From NCBI RefSeq assembly GCF_004341885.1, contig NZ_SLVX01000004.1, positions 124,001 through 188,000 on the forward strand: a DNA stretch of 64,000 nt, given 5' to 3'. Below the pieces are notes generated by a model. The model was not told the DNA's origin and ran no database searches. It saw nothing but the letters and a program-made list of their open reading frames with translations. The stretch's first letter is position 1, and the number at the start of each line of letters is the position of its first letter. This document shows, one piece after another, positions 28,693 to 38,138 of the stretch. This DNA comes from Shinella granuli (GTDB lineage Bacteria > Pseudomonadota > Alphaproteobacteria > Rhizobiales > Rhizobiaceae). A program made the translations under genes and the position numbers.

Positions 28693-29503
28693 CTTTGGTT
28701 TTTCGAACCTGCTATGGTTAATGTGCAAGGCTTGATCGTGTCAAAAGAGTGACGAAGAAAATCCTTTAAATTCAGTTACTTGCGGGAGGTTGGGTGACGT
28801 TCTCCCACCTTTCGTTGCGGGAGTTTGACAGCAATCTGAGTCAAGCGAATTTTTATTTTTTTCGTTTTTCAAGCCTTCCGAAAAGGACCCGAAAACAAAG
28901 CCATTGATTCCTAACAGATTCTCCTTTGGGCCCCTGATTCCGAGTCAGGAACGGGCTCGCGAGTCAACGGCCGCCCCTTAATTTTGCGTAAAATTCGTGA
29001 TTGATCTTGGGGCCTGATCCTGCCTAAATGCTTTCCACAGGGGGCGCGGACACAGCCTTAAAACGATCGCCGACAAGACTGTCTCAAAAGGCAGCGGTGA
29101 TTGTTTGTCTCCTGTGACGGAGCGGCTCCGCTTCGTAAAATCATCCAACCGGCAACGCTTGCCCCAGGTGCTTCACCGCACACTGGCGAGGGTTTTTGTG
29201 ACTATTGGTTGCGTCGGTTGCAAGGGCCGTGAGGACGGCCGATGACGAGGGCATGCCCGCCGTACGCTCGACGAGGGAGTGAGCGGCGCGGCCACAGACG
29301 GGACTTGACGATCCGGTATGACAACGGATTCGATGGACCTGAATTGTGTTTGGGAAACAGGTTCATGCCGAATGTAGGGGGTCGGCATGATCGGGGCACC
29401 AGATCCCGGACCGGGCGATGGCTCGGCACGGCCGGGGGATGGCAAACATGAAAGGCGTCGGCAGGAATGCCGACGTGGCGAAGGAAGCATGAAAGGCGGC
29501 AAG
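28693..29503 (+). promoter_or_regulatory. Long dnaA upstream region with GANTC cluster and CtrA-like box
   Basis: About 810 bp lie between the rpsT terminator and dnaA, with no convincing gene. It holds ATGGTTAA at 28714-28721 (complement of the CtrA box TTAACCAT), TTGACA at 28825-28830, an AT-rich run at 28848-28870, six GANTC sites between 28838 and 28965, and CTTTCCACA at 29031-29039, one mismatch from a relaxed DnaA box. It probably contains the dnaA promoter(s) with cell-cycle control. An oriC function is not supported, since DnaA boxes are not clustered. Confidence 0.6.
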
Positions 29504-31060
29504 ATGCAGGTGAATACGGCCAGAACGGCTGGTGCATTCGCAAACGGGGAAAATGCACTCAAGGCGCTCCCGCAAGAAGGGGTGCAGGCGGCGGGGGTTC
29601 CATCCGAAATGAAGCAGGACGCGATTTTCGAGCGGGTCAGTGCGCGCCTTAAAGCGCAGGTTGGTCCGGACGTCTTCGCGAGCTGGTTCGGGCGGCTGAA
29701 GGTCCACTCCGTGTCCAAGAGCGTCGTGCGCCTGTCGGTGCCGACGACCTTCCTGAAGTCCTGGATCAACAATCGTTATCTCGATCTCATCACCAGCCTG
29801 TTCCAGCAGGAGGATGCCGAGATCCTCAAGGTGGAGATCCTGGTGCGCACCGCAACCCGCGGCGCCCGCACCGGTGCCGCCGAGGAGGCCGTCGTCGTCG
29901 AGCCCGCTGCGCCGCAGGCCCAGCCGCGCCGTCCGGCGAATGGCCCGCAGCCCGTCGCCAGCGTTGCCGCATCGGTTGCCGCCACGGCCCAGCCGCGTGC
30001 CCAGCATTCCGGCCCGCTCTTCGGCTCGCCGCTCGACCAGCGTTATACGTTCGATGCCTTCGTCGAGGGCACCTCGAACCGCGTCGCCCTTGCCGCTGCC
30101 CGCACGATCGCGGAAGCCGGGGCCGGCGCCGTGCGCTTCAACCCGCTCTTCGTCCATTCCAGCGTCGGCCTCGGCAAGACGCATCTCCTGCAGGCGATCG
30201 CGCTCGGTGCGCTGGCGAGCGCCCGCAACCCGCGCGTCGTCTACCTGACGGCCGAATATTTCATGTGGCGCTTCGCGACCGCGATCCGCGACAATGACGC
30301 GCTCTCCCTCAAGGAGACGCTGCGCAACATCGATCTCCTGATCATCGACGACATGCAGTTCCTGCAGGGCAATTCGATCCAGAACGAGTTCTGCCACCTG
30401 CTCAACATGCTGCTCGATTCCGCAAGGCAGGTCGTGGTCGCCGCCGACCGTGCGCCGTGGGAGCTGGAATCGCTCGATCCGCGGGTGCGCTCGCGCCTGC
30501 AGGGCGGCGTCGCCATCGAGATGGAAGCGCCGGACTACGAAATGCGCCTCGAAATCCTCAAGCGCCGCCTCGCGGCCGCGCAGCAGGAGGACGGTTCGCT
30601 CGACATCCCCGTCGAGATCCTGAGCCATGTCGCGCGCAACATCACGGCGAGCGGCCGCGAACTGGAAGGCGCCTTCAACCAGCTGCTCTTCCGCCGTTCC
30701 TTCGAGCCGAACCTCACGATCGAGCGCGTCGACGAGCTGCTCGGCCACCTCGTCGCCGCCGGCGAGCCGCGCCGCGTGCGCATCGAGGACATCCAGCGCG
30801 TGGTGGCGAAGCACTACAACGTCTCGCGCCAGGAACTGGTCTCGAACCGCCGCACACGCGTCATCGTCAAGCCGCGCCAGATCGCCATGTATCTGTCGAA
30901 GACGCTGACGCCGCGCTCCTTCCCGGAGATCGGCCGCCGCTTCGGCGGACGCGACCACACGACCGTGCTGCATGCCGTGCGCAAGATCGAGGAGCTGATC
31001 GCGGGCGACACCAAGCTCAGCCACGAGATCGAACTGCTGAAGCGGTTGATCAACGAATGA
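29504..31060 (+). CDS. dnaA: Chromosomal replication initiator protein DnaA
   Basis: DnaA binds and opens oriC. The 518-residue protein has domain I ([20 protein letters not shown] near residues 39-58), a low-complexity Ala/Pro/Gln linker (about 120-175), the AAA+ domain with Walker [13 protein letters not shown] and Walker [13 protein letters not shown], and the C-terminal duplex-DNA domain with the signature [19 protein letters not shown]. The start is uncertain: MQVNTAR at 29504 is used, and MKGGKM at 29489 is possible but its AAGGAAG site would be only 1 bp away. Confidence 0.95.
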   Translation: MQVNTARTAGAFANGENALKALPQEGVQAAGVPSEMKQDAIFERVSARLKAQVGPDVFASWFGRLKVHSVSKSVVRLSVPTTFLKSWINNRYLDLITSLFQQEDAEILKVEILVRTATRGARTGAAEEAVVVEPAAPQAQPRRPANGPQPVASVAASVAATAQPRAQHSGPLFGSPLDQRYTFDAFVEGTSNRVALAAARTIAEAGAGAVRFNPLFVHSSVGLGKTHLLQAIALGALASARNPRVVYLTAEYFMWRFATAIRDNDALSLKETLRNIDLLIIDDMQFLQGNSIQNEFCHLLNMLLDSARQVVVAADRAPWELESLDPRVRSRLQGGVAIEMEAPDYEMRLEILKRRLAAAQQEDGSLDIPVEILSHVARNITASGRELEGAFNQLLFRRSFEPNLTIERVDELLGHLVAAGEPRRVRIEDIQRVVAKHYNVSRQELVSNRRTRVIVKPRQIAMYLSKTLTPRSFPEIGRRFGGRDHTTVLHAVRKIEELIAGDTKLSHEIELLKRLINE

Positions 31061-31082
31061 TCATGGCGTTCATGCCGTGACG

Positions 31083-31106
31083 AAAAGGGGCCGGAAGGCC
31101 CCTTTT
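31083..31106. terminator. Bidirectional terminator between dnaA and LysR gene
   Basis: AAAAGGGGCC and GGCCCCTTTT form a perfect 10-bp stem with a GGAA loop. T-runs on both strands let it serve convergent dnaA and the LysR-type gene. Its last base is the first base of the LysR stop codon. Confidence 0.88.
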
Positions 31107-32002
31107 CAGTGTCCGCGCACCGCGCGCGCCTCTTCCGTCAGCCATTGCCGCAAAGCCGCGACCGCCGGCCGGTCCAGCGCGCCCGGCGGATAGACGATGT
31201 AATAGGCAAGCCCCGTCGCCACCCCGCGCGGGAAGGGGGCGATAAGCCGCCGCTCCTGGACCTCGCGCGCCACCAGCGAAAGCCGCGCCAGCGCCACGCC
31301 GTCGCCCGCCTTGGCCGCCTCGATCGCGCCGTTGCTGTCGGTGAAGACGGGGCCGCGCTGCACGTCGATGCCGGCAACGCCCATCGCCTCCAGCCAGAGC
31401 CGCCAGTCCTGTCGGTGCACGTCGTGGATCAGCACATGGCCGGCGAGGTCCGCCGGTGCATCGAGCGGGATCTTCTCCTTGAGGGCAGGCGCGATGACGG
31501 GCATCAGGTCGTCGTCGAGCAGCCTTTCGCTGACAAGGCCTTCGTAGCGGCCGAAGCCGTGGCGGATCGCGATGTCGACGCCATCGCGGGCAAAGTCGAC
31601 GAGGCGGTTGGAGGCACTGATGCGGATATCGGCGCCGGGCAGGCGCTCCTCGAATTTCGGCAGGCGCGGCACGAGCCACTGCGCGGCGAAGGTCGGCGTG
31701 CAACTGATCGCCAGCGTCGTGGGGGATTTTGCCCGGGCCAGCAGCTCGTCGGTCGCCTCGCGCATCATGCGGAAGGCCGAGCGCATCGCCTTGAAGTAGC
31801 CCTCGCCATTCTCCGTCAGCCTGATCTGCCGCGGCCGTCGCTCGAAGAGCTGCACGCCGAGCGATTGCTCCAGCTCGCGGATCTGCAGGCTGACGGCGCC
31901 CGGCGTGACATTGAGCTCGCCGGCGGCGAGCGTGACGCTCAGGTGCCGCGCCGCCGCTTCGAAGGCGCGCAGGCCGGAAAGGGAGGGGAGGCGGCCGTTC
32001 AT
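31106..32002 (-). CDS. LysR-family transcriptional regulator (GcvA-like)
   Basis: This 298-residue regulator has an N-terminal winged HTH ([20 protein letters not shown], then [20 protein letters not shown]) and a periplasmic-binding-like effector domain with the GcvA-type stretch [18 protein letters not shown]. It is divergent from a DMT-family transporter gene, 136 bp apart, the arrangement typical when a LysR protein controls its neighbour. The effector is unknown. Confidence 0.93.
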   Translation of the reverse strand: MNGRLPSLSGLRAFEAAARHLSVTLAAGELNVTPGAVSLQIRELEQSLGVQLFERRPRQIRLTENGEGYFKAMRSAFRMMREATDELLARAKSPTTLAISCTPTFAAQWLVPRLPKFEERLPGADIRISASNRLVDFARDGVDIAIRHGFGRYEGLVSERLLDDDLMPVIAPALKEKIPLDAPADLAGHVLIHDVHRQDWRLWLEAMGVAGIDVQRGPVFTDSNGAIEAAKAGDGVALARLSLVAREVQERRLIAPFPRGVATGLAYYIVYPPGALDRPAVAALRQWLTEEARAVRGH

Positions 32003-32087
32003 GATTTAGTTTTCCTCGCTGAAAAGCCGAAATATGATCGTTTGTACGGCGTGAAAATCCGCGAAATTATAACGCGAAAACCGGATT

Positions 32088-32117
32088 TTGACATCCGGGC
32101 TCCGCGTTCGGTTTAGA
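32088..32117 (+). promoter_or_regulatory. Candidate promoter of the DMT transporter gene
   Basis: TTGACA (32088-32093), an 18-bp spacer and TTTAGA (32112-32117) precede the transporter ATG at 32139. The -35 is perfect and the -10 is weak, as expected for a gene needing a LysR activator. Confidence 0.5.
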
Positions 32118-32138
32118 AAATTTCGCAAGGAGATCCCC

Positions 32139-33080
32139 ATGGCCAACCGTAGCATGACCGCAGGCGAATGGGGCCTGCTCATCGCGCTCTCGCTCCTCTG
32201 GGGCGGTTCGTTCCTCTTCAACGGCATCCTGGTGCGCGAACTGCCGACGCTCACCATCGTCGCCGCCCGCGTGGCGCTCGCCGCCCTCGCGCTCTGGACG
32301 GTCGTGCGCCTTGCCGGCCATGCCGTTCCGCGCAGCAGGGGAGTCTGGCTCGCCTTCCTCGGCATGGGCGTGCTCAACAACATCATCCCGTTCTCGCTGA
32401 TCGTCTGGGGCCAGACGCATATTGCGAGCGGCCTCGCCTCCATCCTCAACGCCACCACGCCGCTCTTTGCCGTCATCGCCGCCCATCTGCTGACGAAGGA
32501 CGAGAAGATGACGGGCGGGCGGCTCGTCGGCGTCCTCGTCGGCTTTCTCGGCGTGGCGCTGATGATCGGCCCCTCGGCCCTCACCGATCTCGGCGCCAAC
32601 CTCCTGGCGCAGCTCGCCGTGCTCGGCGGTGCCGTCTCCTATTCGATCGCCGGCATCTTCGGCCGCCGCTTCCACCGCATGGGCCTGCCGCCGCTGCTGC
32701 CGGCCGCAGGGCAGGTGACGGCCTCCGCCGTGCTGATGCTGCCGGTCGCGCTGGTCGTCGACAGGCCGTGGACGCTCGCCATGCCATCAGTGGAGACCTG
32801 GATGGCCCTGTTCGGCCTCGCCTTCCTCGCCACCGCGCTCGCCTATGTCATCTTCTTCCGCATTCTCGCTACGGCGGGCGCGACGAACCTGATGCTCGTG
32901 ACCTTCCTCATCCCCGTCAGCGCCATCCTGCTCGGCGCGCTGGTTCTCGGCGAGATGCTGGCGCCGAAGCATTTTGCCGGCATGGCGCTGATCGCCGTCG
33001 GCCTTGCGGCCATCGACGGGCGTCTCCTGCGCATGGTGATGGAAAAGCGCCGGCCGCTCGGCTCGGATGCCGGCGGCTGA
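32139..33080 (+). CDS. EamA/DMT-superfamily transporter
   Basis: This 313-residue membrane protein has about ten hydrophobic segments arranged as two EamA repeats: the first opens LLIALSLLWGGSFLFNGIL, the second near residue 160 (AVLGGAVSYSIAGIFG). The SLIVWGQTHIASGLASILNA and LGEMLAPKHFAGMALIAVGL stretches are typical. It is probably a metabolite or amino-acid exporter. AAGGAGA (32127-32133) decides the start. It ends one base before the convergent hemW stop. Confidence 0.92.
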   Translation: MANRSMTAGEWGLLIALSLLWGGSFLFNGILVRELPTLTIVAARVALAALALWTVVRLAGHAVPRSRGVWLAFLGMGVLNNIIPFSLIVWGQTHIASGLASILNATTPLFAVIAAHLLTKDEKMTGGRLVGVLVGFLGVALMIGPSALTDLGANLLAQLAVLGGAVSYSIAGIFGRRFHRMGLPPLLPAAGQVTASAVLMLPVALVVDRPWTLAMPSVETWMALFGLAFLATALAYVIFFRILATAGATNLMLVTFLIPVSAILLGALVLGEMLAPKHFAGMALIAVGLAAIDGRLLRMVMEKRRPLGSDAGG

Positions 33081-34274
33081 TCAGCAGGCGAGGTCCGCGA
33101 CGACGGCGTCGAGGATCAGCATGCCGGCCGGCGTGCAGCGCAGCCGCGAATTGCCGAGCCGCTCGATGAAGCCGTGCTCGATGAGGAACTGTTCGCGATC
33201 CGGATCCGGGTCGCGGCCCGACAGCATTTGCCAGCGGGCGAGATCGACGCCCTCCTTGAGGCGCAGGCCCATCAGCAGCAATTCGTCCGCCTGTGCCTCG
33301 CGCTCCAGAAGCTCCTGGTCGATCATGCCGTGGCCCTGCGCTTCCACAAGCTCCAGCCAGCCCTCCGGCTTCCGCTCCGTGGCGGTGGCGATCTTCGCGC
33401 CGCCGGTCGTCAGGCGGCCATGGGCGCCGGGGCCGATACCGACATAGTCGCCGTAGCGCCAATAGGTGAGGTTGTGGCGGCTCTCCGCGCCGGGGCGGGC
33501 GTGGTTGGAGACCTCGTAGGCCGGCATGTTTTCGCGCTCGGTGATTTCCTGCGTCGCCTCGTAGAGCACGGCGGATTGCTCCCCGTCGGGCACCACCAGC
33601 TTGCCGGCCTTGTGAAGACCGTAGAAGGGCGTGCCCTCCTCGATGGTCAGCTGGTAGAGCGAGAGATGATCGACGGCGTAGGAGACGGCTTCCTTCAATT
33701 CGCGGTCCCACTCCGCCACCGTCTGGTTCGGGCGGGCATAGATGAGGTCGAAGGACATGCGCGGAAAGATGTCGCGCGCCAGCCGGATCGCCTTCAGCGC
33801 ATCGGCGACGTCATGCAGCCGGCCGAGGAATTTCAGGTCCCGGTCGTTCAGCGCCTGCACGCCGAGCGAGACGCGGTTGACGCCGGCGGCACGATAGCCG
33901 CGGAAGCGTTCGGCCTCGACGCTGGAGGGGTTCGCCTCCATGGTGATCTCGATGCCGTCAGGCACATGCCAGTGGCGGGCGATGCCGTTGAGGATCGCAT
34001 CGACCGTTTCCGGCGCCATCAGCGAGGGCGTGCCGCCGCCCATGAAGATGCTGGTGACGCTGCGCGAGCCGGTGAGGCGGCGCATGGTCGCCATTTCCTT
34101 CAGGAAGGCCTGCACGAAACGCGGCTGGTCGACCGGCTGGTGGCGCACATGGCTGTTGAAGTCGCAATAGGGGCATTTGGCGGCACAGAACGGCCAGTGC
34201 ACATAGATGCCGAAGCCGGGATCGGAAAGGTCCGATCCCATGCTCGGCCGGATATCGAGGGGCACCACCGTCAT
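33081..34274 (-). CDS. hemW: Radical SAM heme chaperone HemW
   Basis: This 397-residue radical SAM protein has the 4Fe-4S motif CAAKCPYCDF near residues 30-39, GGGTPSLM near 80, and HNLTYWRYGDYVGIGPGAH near 270. The HNxxYW motif distinguishes HemW, a heme-binding chaperone, from the oxygen-independent coproporphyrinogen oxidase HemN; databases often mislabel it as HemN. It follows rdgB by 6 bp at the end of the rph-VOC-rdgB-hemW operon. Confidence 0.93.
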   Translation of the reverse strand: MTVVPLDIRPSMGSDLSDPGFGIYVHWPFCAAKCPYCDFNSHVRHQPVDQPRFVQAFLKEMATMRRLTGSRSVTSIFMGGGTPSLMAPETVDAILNGIARHWHVPDGIEITMEANPSSVEAERFRGYRAAGVNRVSLGVQALNDRDLKFLGRLHDVADALKAIRLARDIFPRMSFDLIYARPNQTVAEWDRELKEAVSYAVDHLSLYQLTIEEGTPFYGLHKAGKLVVPDGEQSAVLYEATQEITERENMPAYEVSNHARPGAESRHNLTYWRYGDYVGIGPGAHGRLTTGGAKIATATERKPEGWLELVEAQGHGMIDQELLEREAQADELLLMGLRLKEGVDLARWQMLSGRDPDPDREQFLIEHGFIERLGNSRLRCTPAGMLILDAVVADLAC

Positions 34275-34280
34275 CGCGCC

Positions 34281-34925
34281 TCAGGCCTTCAGGCAGGTTT
34301 CGACGAAGCGCTTGAAGGCACGGGCGCGGTGCGACAGCGCGGCCGCGTCGCCCGGCTTCCAGCCGTGCTTTTCCTGCGCGCTCATCTCGCCGAAGGTCGT
34401 CTCGTAGCCGTTCGGCCGGAAGACCGGATCGTAGCCGAAACCCTCCGTGCCGCGCGGCGGCCAGACGACGTGGCCTTCCACTTCGCCGCGGAAGAGTTCG
34501 GTATGGCCGTCCGGCCAGGCAAGGCAGAGCACGGAGACGAAGCGCGCCGTGCGGTCCTTCGCCTCGGTGGCGCCCTTCTCGGCAAGCGCCGTCTCCACCT
34601 TCTCCATGGCCATGGCGAAGTCGCGCGTGCCGTCTTCCTTTTCCGCCCAGTTCGCCGTGTAGACGCCCGGCGCACCGTCGAGCGCATCGATGACGAGGCC
34701 GGAATCGTCCGAAAGGGCGGGCAGGCCCGAGGCCTTCGCCGAGGCGAGCGCCTTGATCGTCGCATTCTCCTCGAAGGTCGTGCCCGTCTCGTCCGGCTCC
34801 TCGAAGTTCAGTTCGGCGGCGGACCTGGCGGAAAAGCCGAAGGGGCCGATCAGGTCCTCGATCTCGCGGATCTTTCCGGCATTGTGGCTGGCGACGACGA
34901 TCGTCTTGGTGTCGAGCTTGCGCAT
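34281..34925 (-). CDS. rdgB: Non-canonical purine NTP pyrophosphatase (ITPase)
   Basis: This enzyme clears ITP, dITP and XTP to their monophosphates. The 214-residue Ham1-family protein has the signatures [13 protein letters not shown] at the N-terminus, [17 protein letters not shown] near residue 55, [20 protein letters not shown] and GFGYDPVF near 160. The start at [12 protein letters not shown] is chosen over one 14 codons earlier. It lies 8 bp downstream of the VOC gene and 6 bp upstream of hemW. Confidence 0.96.
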   Translation of the reverse strand: MRKLDTKTIVVASHNAGKIREIEDLIGPFGFSARSAAELNFEEPDETGTTFEENATIKALASAKASGLPALSDDSGLVIDALDGAPGVYTANWAEKEDGTRDFAMAMEKVETALAEKGATEAKDRTARFVSVLCLAWPDGHTELFRGEVEGHVVWPPRGTEGFGYDPVFRPNGYETTFGEMSAQEKHGWKPGDAAALSHRARAFKRFVETCLKA

Positions 34926-34933
34926 GATGGTCC

Positions 34934-35350
34934 TTACGCGATGTTCCAGAGGCCCGGTTCGGCACATTCGAGGCTGTTGCCGGCGGGGTCGCGGAAATAG
35001 ATGGAGCGGGCGCCGTTCGGCCAGCGGAAATCCGCTTCGATGGCGATTCCGGCTTCTTCGAGCTTTTTCACCCAGAAATCAAGCGCCGGGCCCGGCACGC
35101 GGAAACAGGCATGCCCCGGCCCCGTCGCGCCGTGTACCGGCACGGGAAAGGCGTGCGGCGGCGGCGGATGCACGGTCTCGGCCGGATTGAAGATCAGGAG
35201 AACGCCGGGACCGCAGCGGAAGAAGACGTGGCGGTTCGCCTGCCGTGTGATCTTTTCCAATCCCAGGATGCCGCCATAGAAGGCTTCCGCCGCGTCGAGG
35301 TCGTCCGCGTAGAGCGCGGTTTCGAGAATGCCTTCGATCGCGGCGGTCAT
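34934..35350 (-). CDS. VOC-family protein embedded in the rph-rdgB operon
   Basis: This 138-residue glyoxalase-fold protein begins [20 protein letters not shown] and ends with [15 protein letters not shown]. Candidate metal ligands include Glu10, a His near residue 80 and Glu near 131. The frame opens 21 codons earlier, but the ATG at 35350 gives the standard N-terminus. It has no obvious link to RNA or nucleotide metabolism despite its tight packing between rph and rdgB. Confidence 0.85.
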   Translation of the reverse strand: MTAAIEGILETALYADDLDAAEAFYGGILGLEKITRQANRHVFFRCGPGVLLIFNPAETVHPPPPHAFPVPVHGATGPGHACFRVPGPALDFWVKKLEEAGIAIEADFRWPNGARSIYFRDPAGNSLECAEPGLWNIA

Positions 35351-35363
35351 GGCGAAACCTGTC

Positions 35364-36080
35364 TCAGGCGATCGCCTGCTTCTGCAGGGCGACGAGATCG
35401 GTGATGCCGGCACGGGCGAGCGCCATCAGGCCGGAGAACTCCTCCTCCGTGAACGGCTTGCCCTCGGCAGTGCCCTGGATTTCGACGATGCCGCCCGCGC
35501 CGGTCATGACGAAGTTGGCGTCGGTCTCGGCGGCGGAATCCTCGAGATAGTCGAGGTCGATGACCGACTGGGCGGCGAAGATGCCGCAGGAGATCGCGGC
35601 GACATGGTCCTTCAGGACCTTCTCGACCTTGATCATGTTGCGGGCCTCCATCCACTTCAGGCAGTCGTGAAGGGCGATCCAGGCGCCGGTGATGGACGCC
35701 GTGCGGGTGCCGCCATCGGCCTGGATGACATCGCAGTCGACGGTGATCTGGCGCTCGCCGAGCGCTTCGAGATCGACGACGGCGCGCAGCGAACGGCCGA
35801 TGAGGCGCTGGATCTCCTGCGTGCGGCCGCCCTGCTTGCCGGTGGCGGCTTCGCGCTTCATGCGGTCGCCGGTGGCGCGGGGCAGCATGCCGTATTCGGC
35901 GGTCACCCAGCCCTTGCCGCTGTTGCGCAGCCACGGCGGGGTCTTGTCTTCGAGGCTGGCGGTGACGAGCACATGCGTGTCGCCGAACTTGACGAGACAG
36001 GAGCCTTCGGCATGTTTGGAAATGTTGCGCTCGAAGGAAACCTTGCGCATCTGGTCGGTTTTTCTGCCGGACGGCCGCAT
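35364..36080 (-). CDS. rph: Ribonuclease PH
   Basis: This phosphorolytic 3'-5' exoribonuclease trims tRNA and rRNA 3' ends. The 238-residue protein opens [19 protein letters not shown] and has the conserved [40 protein letters not shown] and [20 protein letters not shown] with intact phosphate-binding Arg and catalytic Asp residues. It is complete, unlike the frameshifted version in some E. coli strains. It heads the rph-VOC-rdgB-hemW operon and is divergent from hrcA. Confidence 0.97.
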   Translation of the reverse strand: MRPSGRKTDQMRKVSFERNISKHAEGSCLVKFGDTHVLVTASLEDKTPPWLRNSGKGWVTAEYGMLPRATGDRMKREAATGKQGGRTQEIQRLIGRSLRAVVDLEALGERQITVDCDVIQADGGTRTASITGAWIALHDCLKWMEARNMIKVEKVLKDHVAAISCGIFAAQSVIDLDYLEDSAAETDANFVMTGAGGIVEIQGTAEGKPFTEEEFSGLMALARAGITDLVALQKQAIA

Positions 36081-36209
36081 TGCGAACTCCTGTCTGAATT
36101 GTCTGGGAAGCTGCTTTAGACCAGTTCGCCGGGCGAGGGAATGGCGCCGCGCCGCGGGGCTGGCGTTTTGGCGCCGTTGCGGCGGAAAACCGCGGCGGGA
36201 AAATCCGTT

Positions 36210-36237
36210 TTGCGCTCCCGTTCGAAATCACTATATT
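36210..36237 (+). promoter_or_regulatory. Candidate heat-shock (RpoH) promoter of hrcA
   Basis: TTTG (36210-36213), then 17 bp, then ACTATAT (36231-36237) is close to the alphaproteobacterial RpoH pattern CTTG-N17-CYTATNT. It lies about 30 bp before the hrcA start. The match has one mismatch in each half, so this is tentative. Confidence 0.35.
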
Positions 36238-36268
36238 CCTGTCGGATAACAGGGTTTGCTGCGGAAAG

Positions 36269-37351
36269 ATGGTTTTGAAGAGATCTCCGGGTCCTGACAG
36301 TCAGGCGGCGCTCGACGAGCGTTCGGGCGAAATCTTCCGCCGCATCGTCGAAAGCTACCTGGAAAGCGGCGAGCCGCTCGGCTCGCGCAACCTGTCGCGC
36401 ATCCTGCCCATGTCGCTCTCGCCGGCCTCCGTGCGCAACGTCATGAGCGATCTGGAGGAGCTCGGCCTCATCTATTCGCCGCATATCAGCGCCGGGCGCC
36501 TTCCGACGCAGCTTGGCCTGCGCTTCTTCGTCGATGCCTTCATGCAGGTGGGCAACATCTCGCCGGAGGACCGCGCCTCGATCGAGCGCCATGTGCGCCC
36601 GCACGGCCAGAAGCATACCGCCGTCGAGACCATGATGAACGAGGCGAGCCAGGCGCTGTCGGGCATGTCGCGCGGCGCGGGCATCGTCATCACCACGAAG
36701 AACGACGCCGTGCTGAAACATGTCGAGTTCATCCGGCTGGAGCCGACCAAGGCGCTCGTCGTGCTGGTCGGCGATCACGATCAGGTGGAGAACCGCATCA
36801 TCGAACTGCCGGCGGGCGTGACGAGTTCGCAGCTCACCGAGGCCGCCAATTTCCTCAACGCCCATCTTGCCGGCAACACGCTCGTGGAAGCGCGCTCGCA
36901 GCTCGAACGGCTGCGCGGGGAGATCAGCAGCGAGCTGGACAAGCTGTCGCAGGATCTCGTCGAGCGGGGCCTTGCGGTCTGGTCCGGCGGCTTCGACGAG
37001 GGCAAGCCGACGCGGCTCATCGTGCGCGGCCGGGCGAACCTCTTGGAAGGCCTTGCCGGCGCCGAGGATATCGATCGCCTGCGCATGCTCTTCGACGACC
37101 TGGAGCGCAAGGACAGCCTGATCGAGCTGCTGAACCTTGCCGAGACGGGGCCGGGCGTGCGCATCTTCATCGGCTCGGAGAACAAGCTCTTCTCGCTGTC
37201 CGGCTCCTCGCTCATCGTCGCGCCCTATCGCGACAGCGACGACAAGATCGTCGGGGCCGTCGGCGTCATCGGGCCGACGCGGCTCAACTATTCCCGGATC
37301 GTGCCCATGGTGGACTATACGGCCCAGCTCATCTCGCGGCTTTCGCGCTGA
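36269..37351 (+). CDS. hrcA: Heat-inducible transcription repressor HrcA
   Basis: This 360-residue repressor binds CIRCE operators, normally before groESL. Its N-terminal winged helix contains [20 protein letters not shown], then [20 protein letters not shown] and HISAGRLPT; a GAF-like middle domain and [19 protein letters not shown] close it. No CIRCE element was seen in this window. It is followed by grpE 91 bp downstream, a common order. Confidence 0.96.
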   Translation: MVLKRSPGPDSQAALDERSGEIFRRIVESYLESGEPLGSRNLSRILPMSLSPASVRNVMSDLEELGLIYSPHISAGRLPTQLGLRFFVDAFMQVGNISPEDRASIERHVRPHGQKHTAVETMMNEASQALSGMSRGAGIVITTKNDAVLKHVEFIRLEPTKALVVLVGDHDQVENRIIELPAGVTSSQLTEAANFLNAHLAGNTLVEARSQLERLRGEISSELDKLSQDLVERGLAVWSGGFDEGKPTRLIVRGRANLLEGLAGAEDIDRLRMLFDDLERKDSLIELLNLAETGPGVRIFIGSENKLFSLSGSSLIVAPYRDSDDKIVGAVGVIGPTRLNYSRIVPMVDYTAQLISRLSR

Positions 37352-37442
37352 AGGCCCGCAATCCGGGCATCGGCCCTTGATTTTTCGGGATCAAAGCTCG
37401 ATATCGGGCCAAACCCTTAGAAGATGCAATTCGGAGTACGTC

Positions 37443-38066
37443 ATGACCGACGAGAACAAGAAACACGGACCTGACGAAGCGGCAGAGAACACCATCGCCG
37501 CCGACACGTTTGCGCCGGAGGAGGCGGTTGCCGAGGCGGATGCCCCGGCAGAGCCGGATCCGGTCGACGTGCTGCGGGCGGAAAATGCCGATCTCAGGGA
37601 CAGGTACCTGCGTCTCGCCGCCGAGATGGACAATCTGCGCCGGCGCACCGAGCGCGACGTGAAGGACGCCAAGTCCTATTCCGTCGCTGGCTTTGCCCGC
37701 GACATGCTGGCCGTGTCGGACAACCTGCGCCGTGCGCTGGATGCCATTCCGGCCGAAGCGCAGGCGGCAGAGGACACTGGCCTGAAGGCGCTGGCCGAGG
37801 GCGTGGAGATGACCGAACGCTCCATGCTCGCAGCGCTCGAACGCCACGGCGTGCGCAAGCTCGACCCGATCGGCGAGAAGTTCGACCCGAATTTCCACCA
37901 GGCCATGTTCGAAGTGCCGAACCCGGATGTCCCCAGCAACACGGTCGTGCAGGTCGTGCAGGCCGGCTACGTCATCGGCGAGCGCGTGCTGCGCCCGGCC
38001 ATGGTCGGCGTTTCCAAGGGTGGCCCGAAGGCGCCTGCTGGCGAGGCGAGCACCGCGCAGGCCTGA
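37443..38066 (+). CDS. grpE: GrpE nucleotide exchange factor
   Basis: GrpE releases ADP from DnaK. The 207-residue protein has an acidic, disordered N-terminus (about 1-40), a long coiled-coil helix ([20 protein letters not shown] near residue 55) and the beta-wing domain with the signature [21 protein letters not shown]. The leader between hrcA and grpE contains CCTTGATTTTTC, a possible remnant of an RpoH -35. It ends in a strong shared terminator. Confidence 0.96.
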   Translation: MTDENKKHGPDEAAENTIAADTFAPEEAVAEADAPAEPDPVDVLRAENADLRDRYLRLAAEMDNLRRRTERDVKDAKSYSVAGFARDMLAVSDNLRRALDAIPAEAQAAEDTGLKALAEGVEMTERSMLAALERHGVRKLDPIGEKFDPNFHQAMFEVPNPDVPSNTVVQVVQAGYVIGERVLRPAMVGVSKGGPKAPAGEASTAQA

Positions 38067-38083
38067 TCGGCACACGACAGGAC

Positions 38084-38123
38084 AAAGAAAAACCGGCGGT
38101 CGCAAAACCGCCGGTTTTTCTTT
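38084..38123. terminator. Bidirectional terminator between grpE and ptsN
   Basis: AAAGAAAAACCGGCGGT (38084-38100) and its exact complement (38107-38123) flank a CGCAAA loop, giving 17-bp arms. T-runs on both strands suit the convergent genes grpE and ptsN. Confidence 0.92.
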
Positions 38124-38138
38124 TGCATTCGGTAGATG

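Noticed and set aside
28693-29503. Chromosomal origin of replication next to dnaA
   Set aside because: Only one imperfect DnaA box was found and no cluster. In rhizobia oriC is normally near hemE, which is not present here.
33081-34274. Coproporphyrinogen III oxidase HemN
   Set aside because: The HNxxYW motif and short length (397 residues) point to the heme chaperone HemW instead.
35364-36080. Frameshift in rph like that of E. coli K-12
   Set aside because: The reading frame is intact to the usual C-terminus.
36081-36268. CIRCE operator upstream of hrcA
   Set aside because: No TTAGCACTC-N9-GAGTGCTAA or close variant was seen in the gap.
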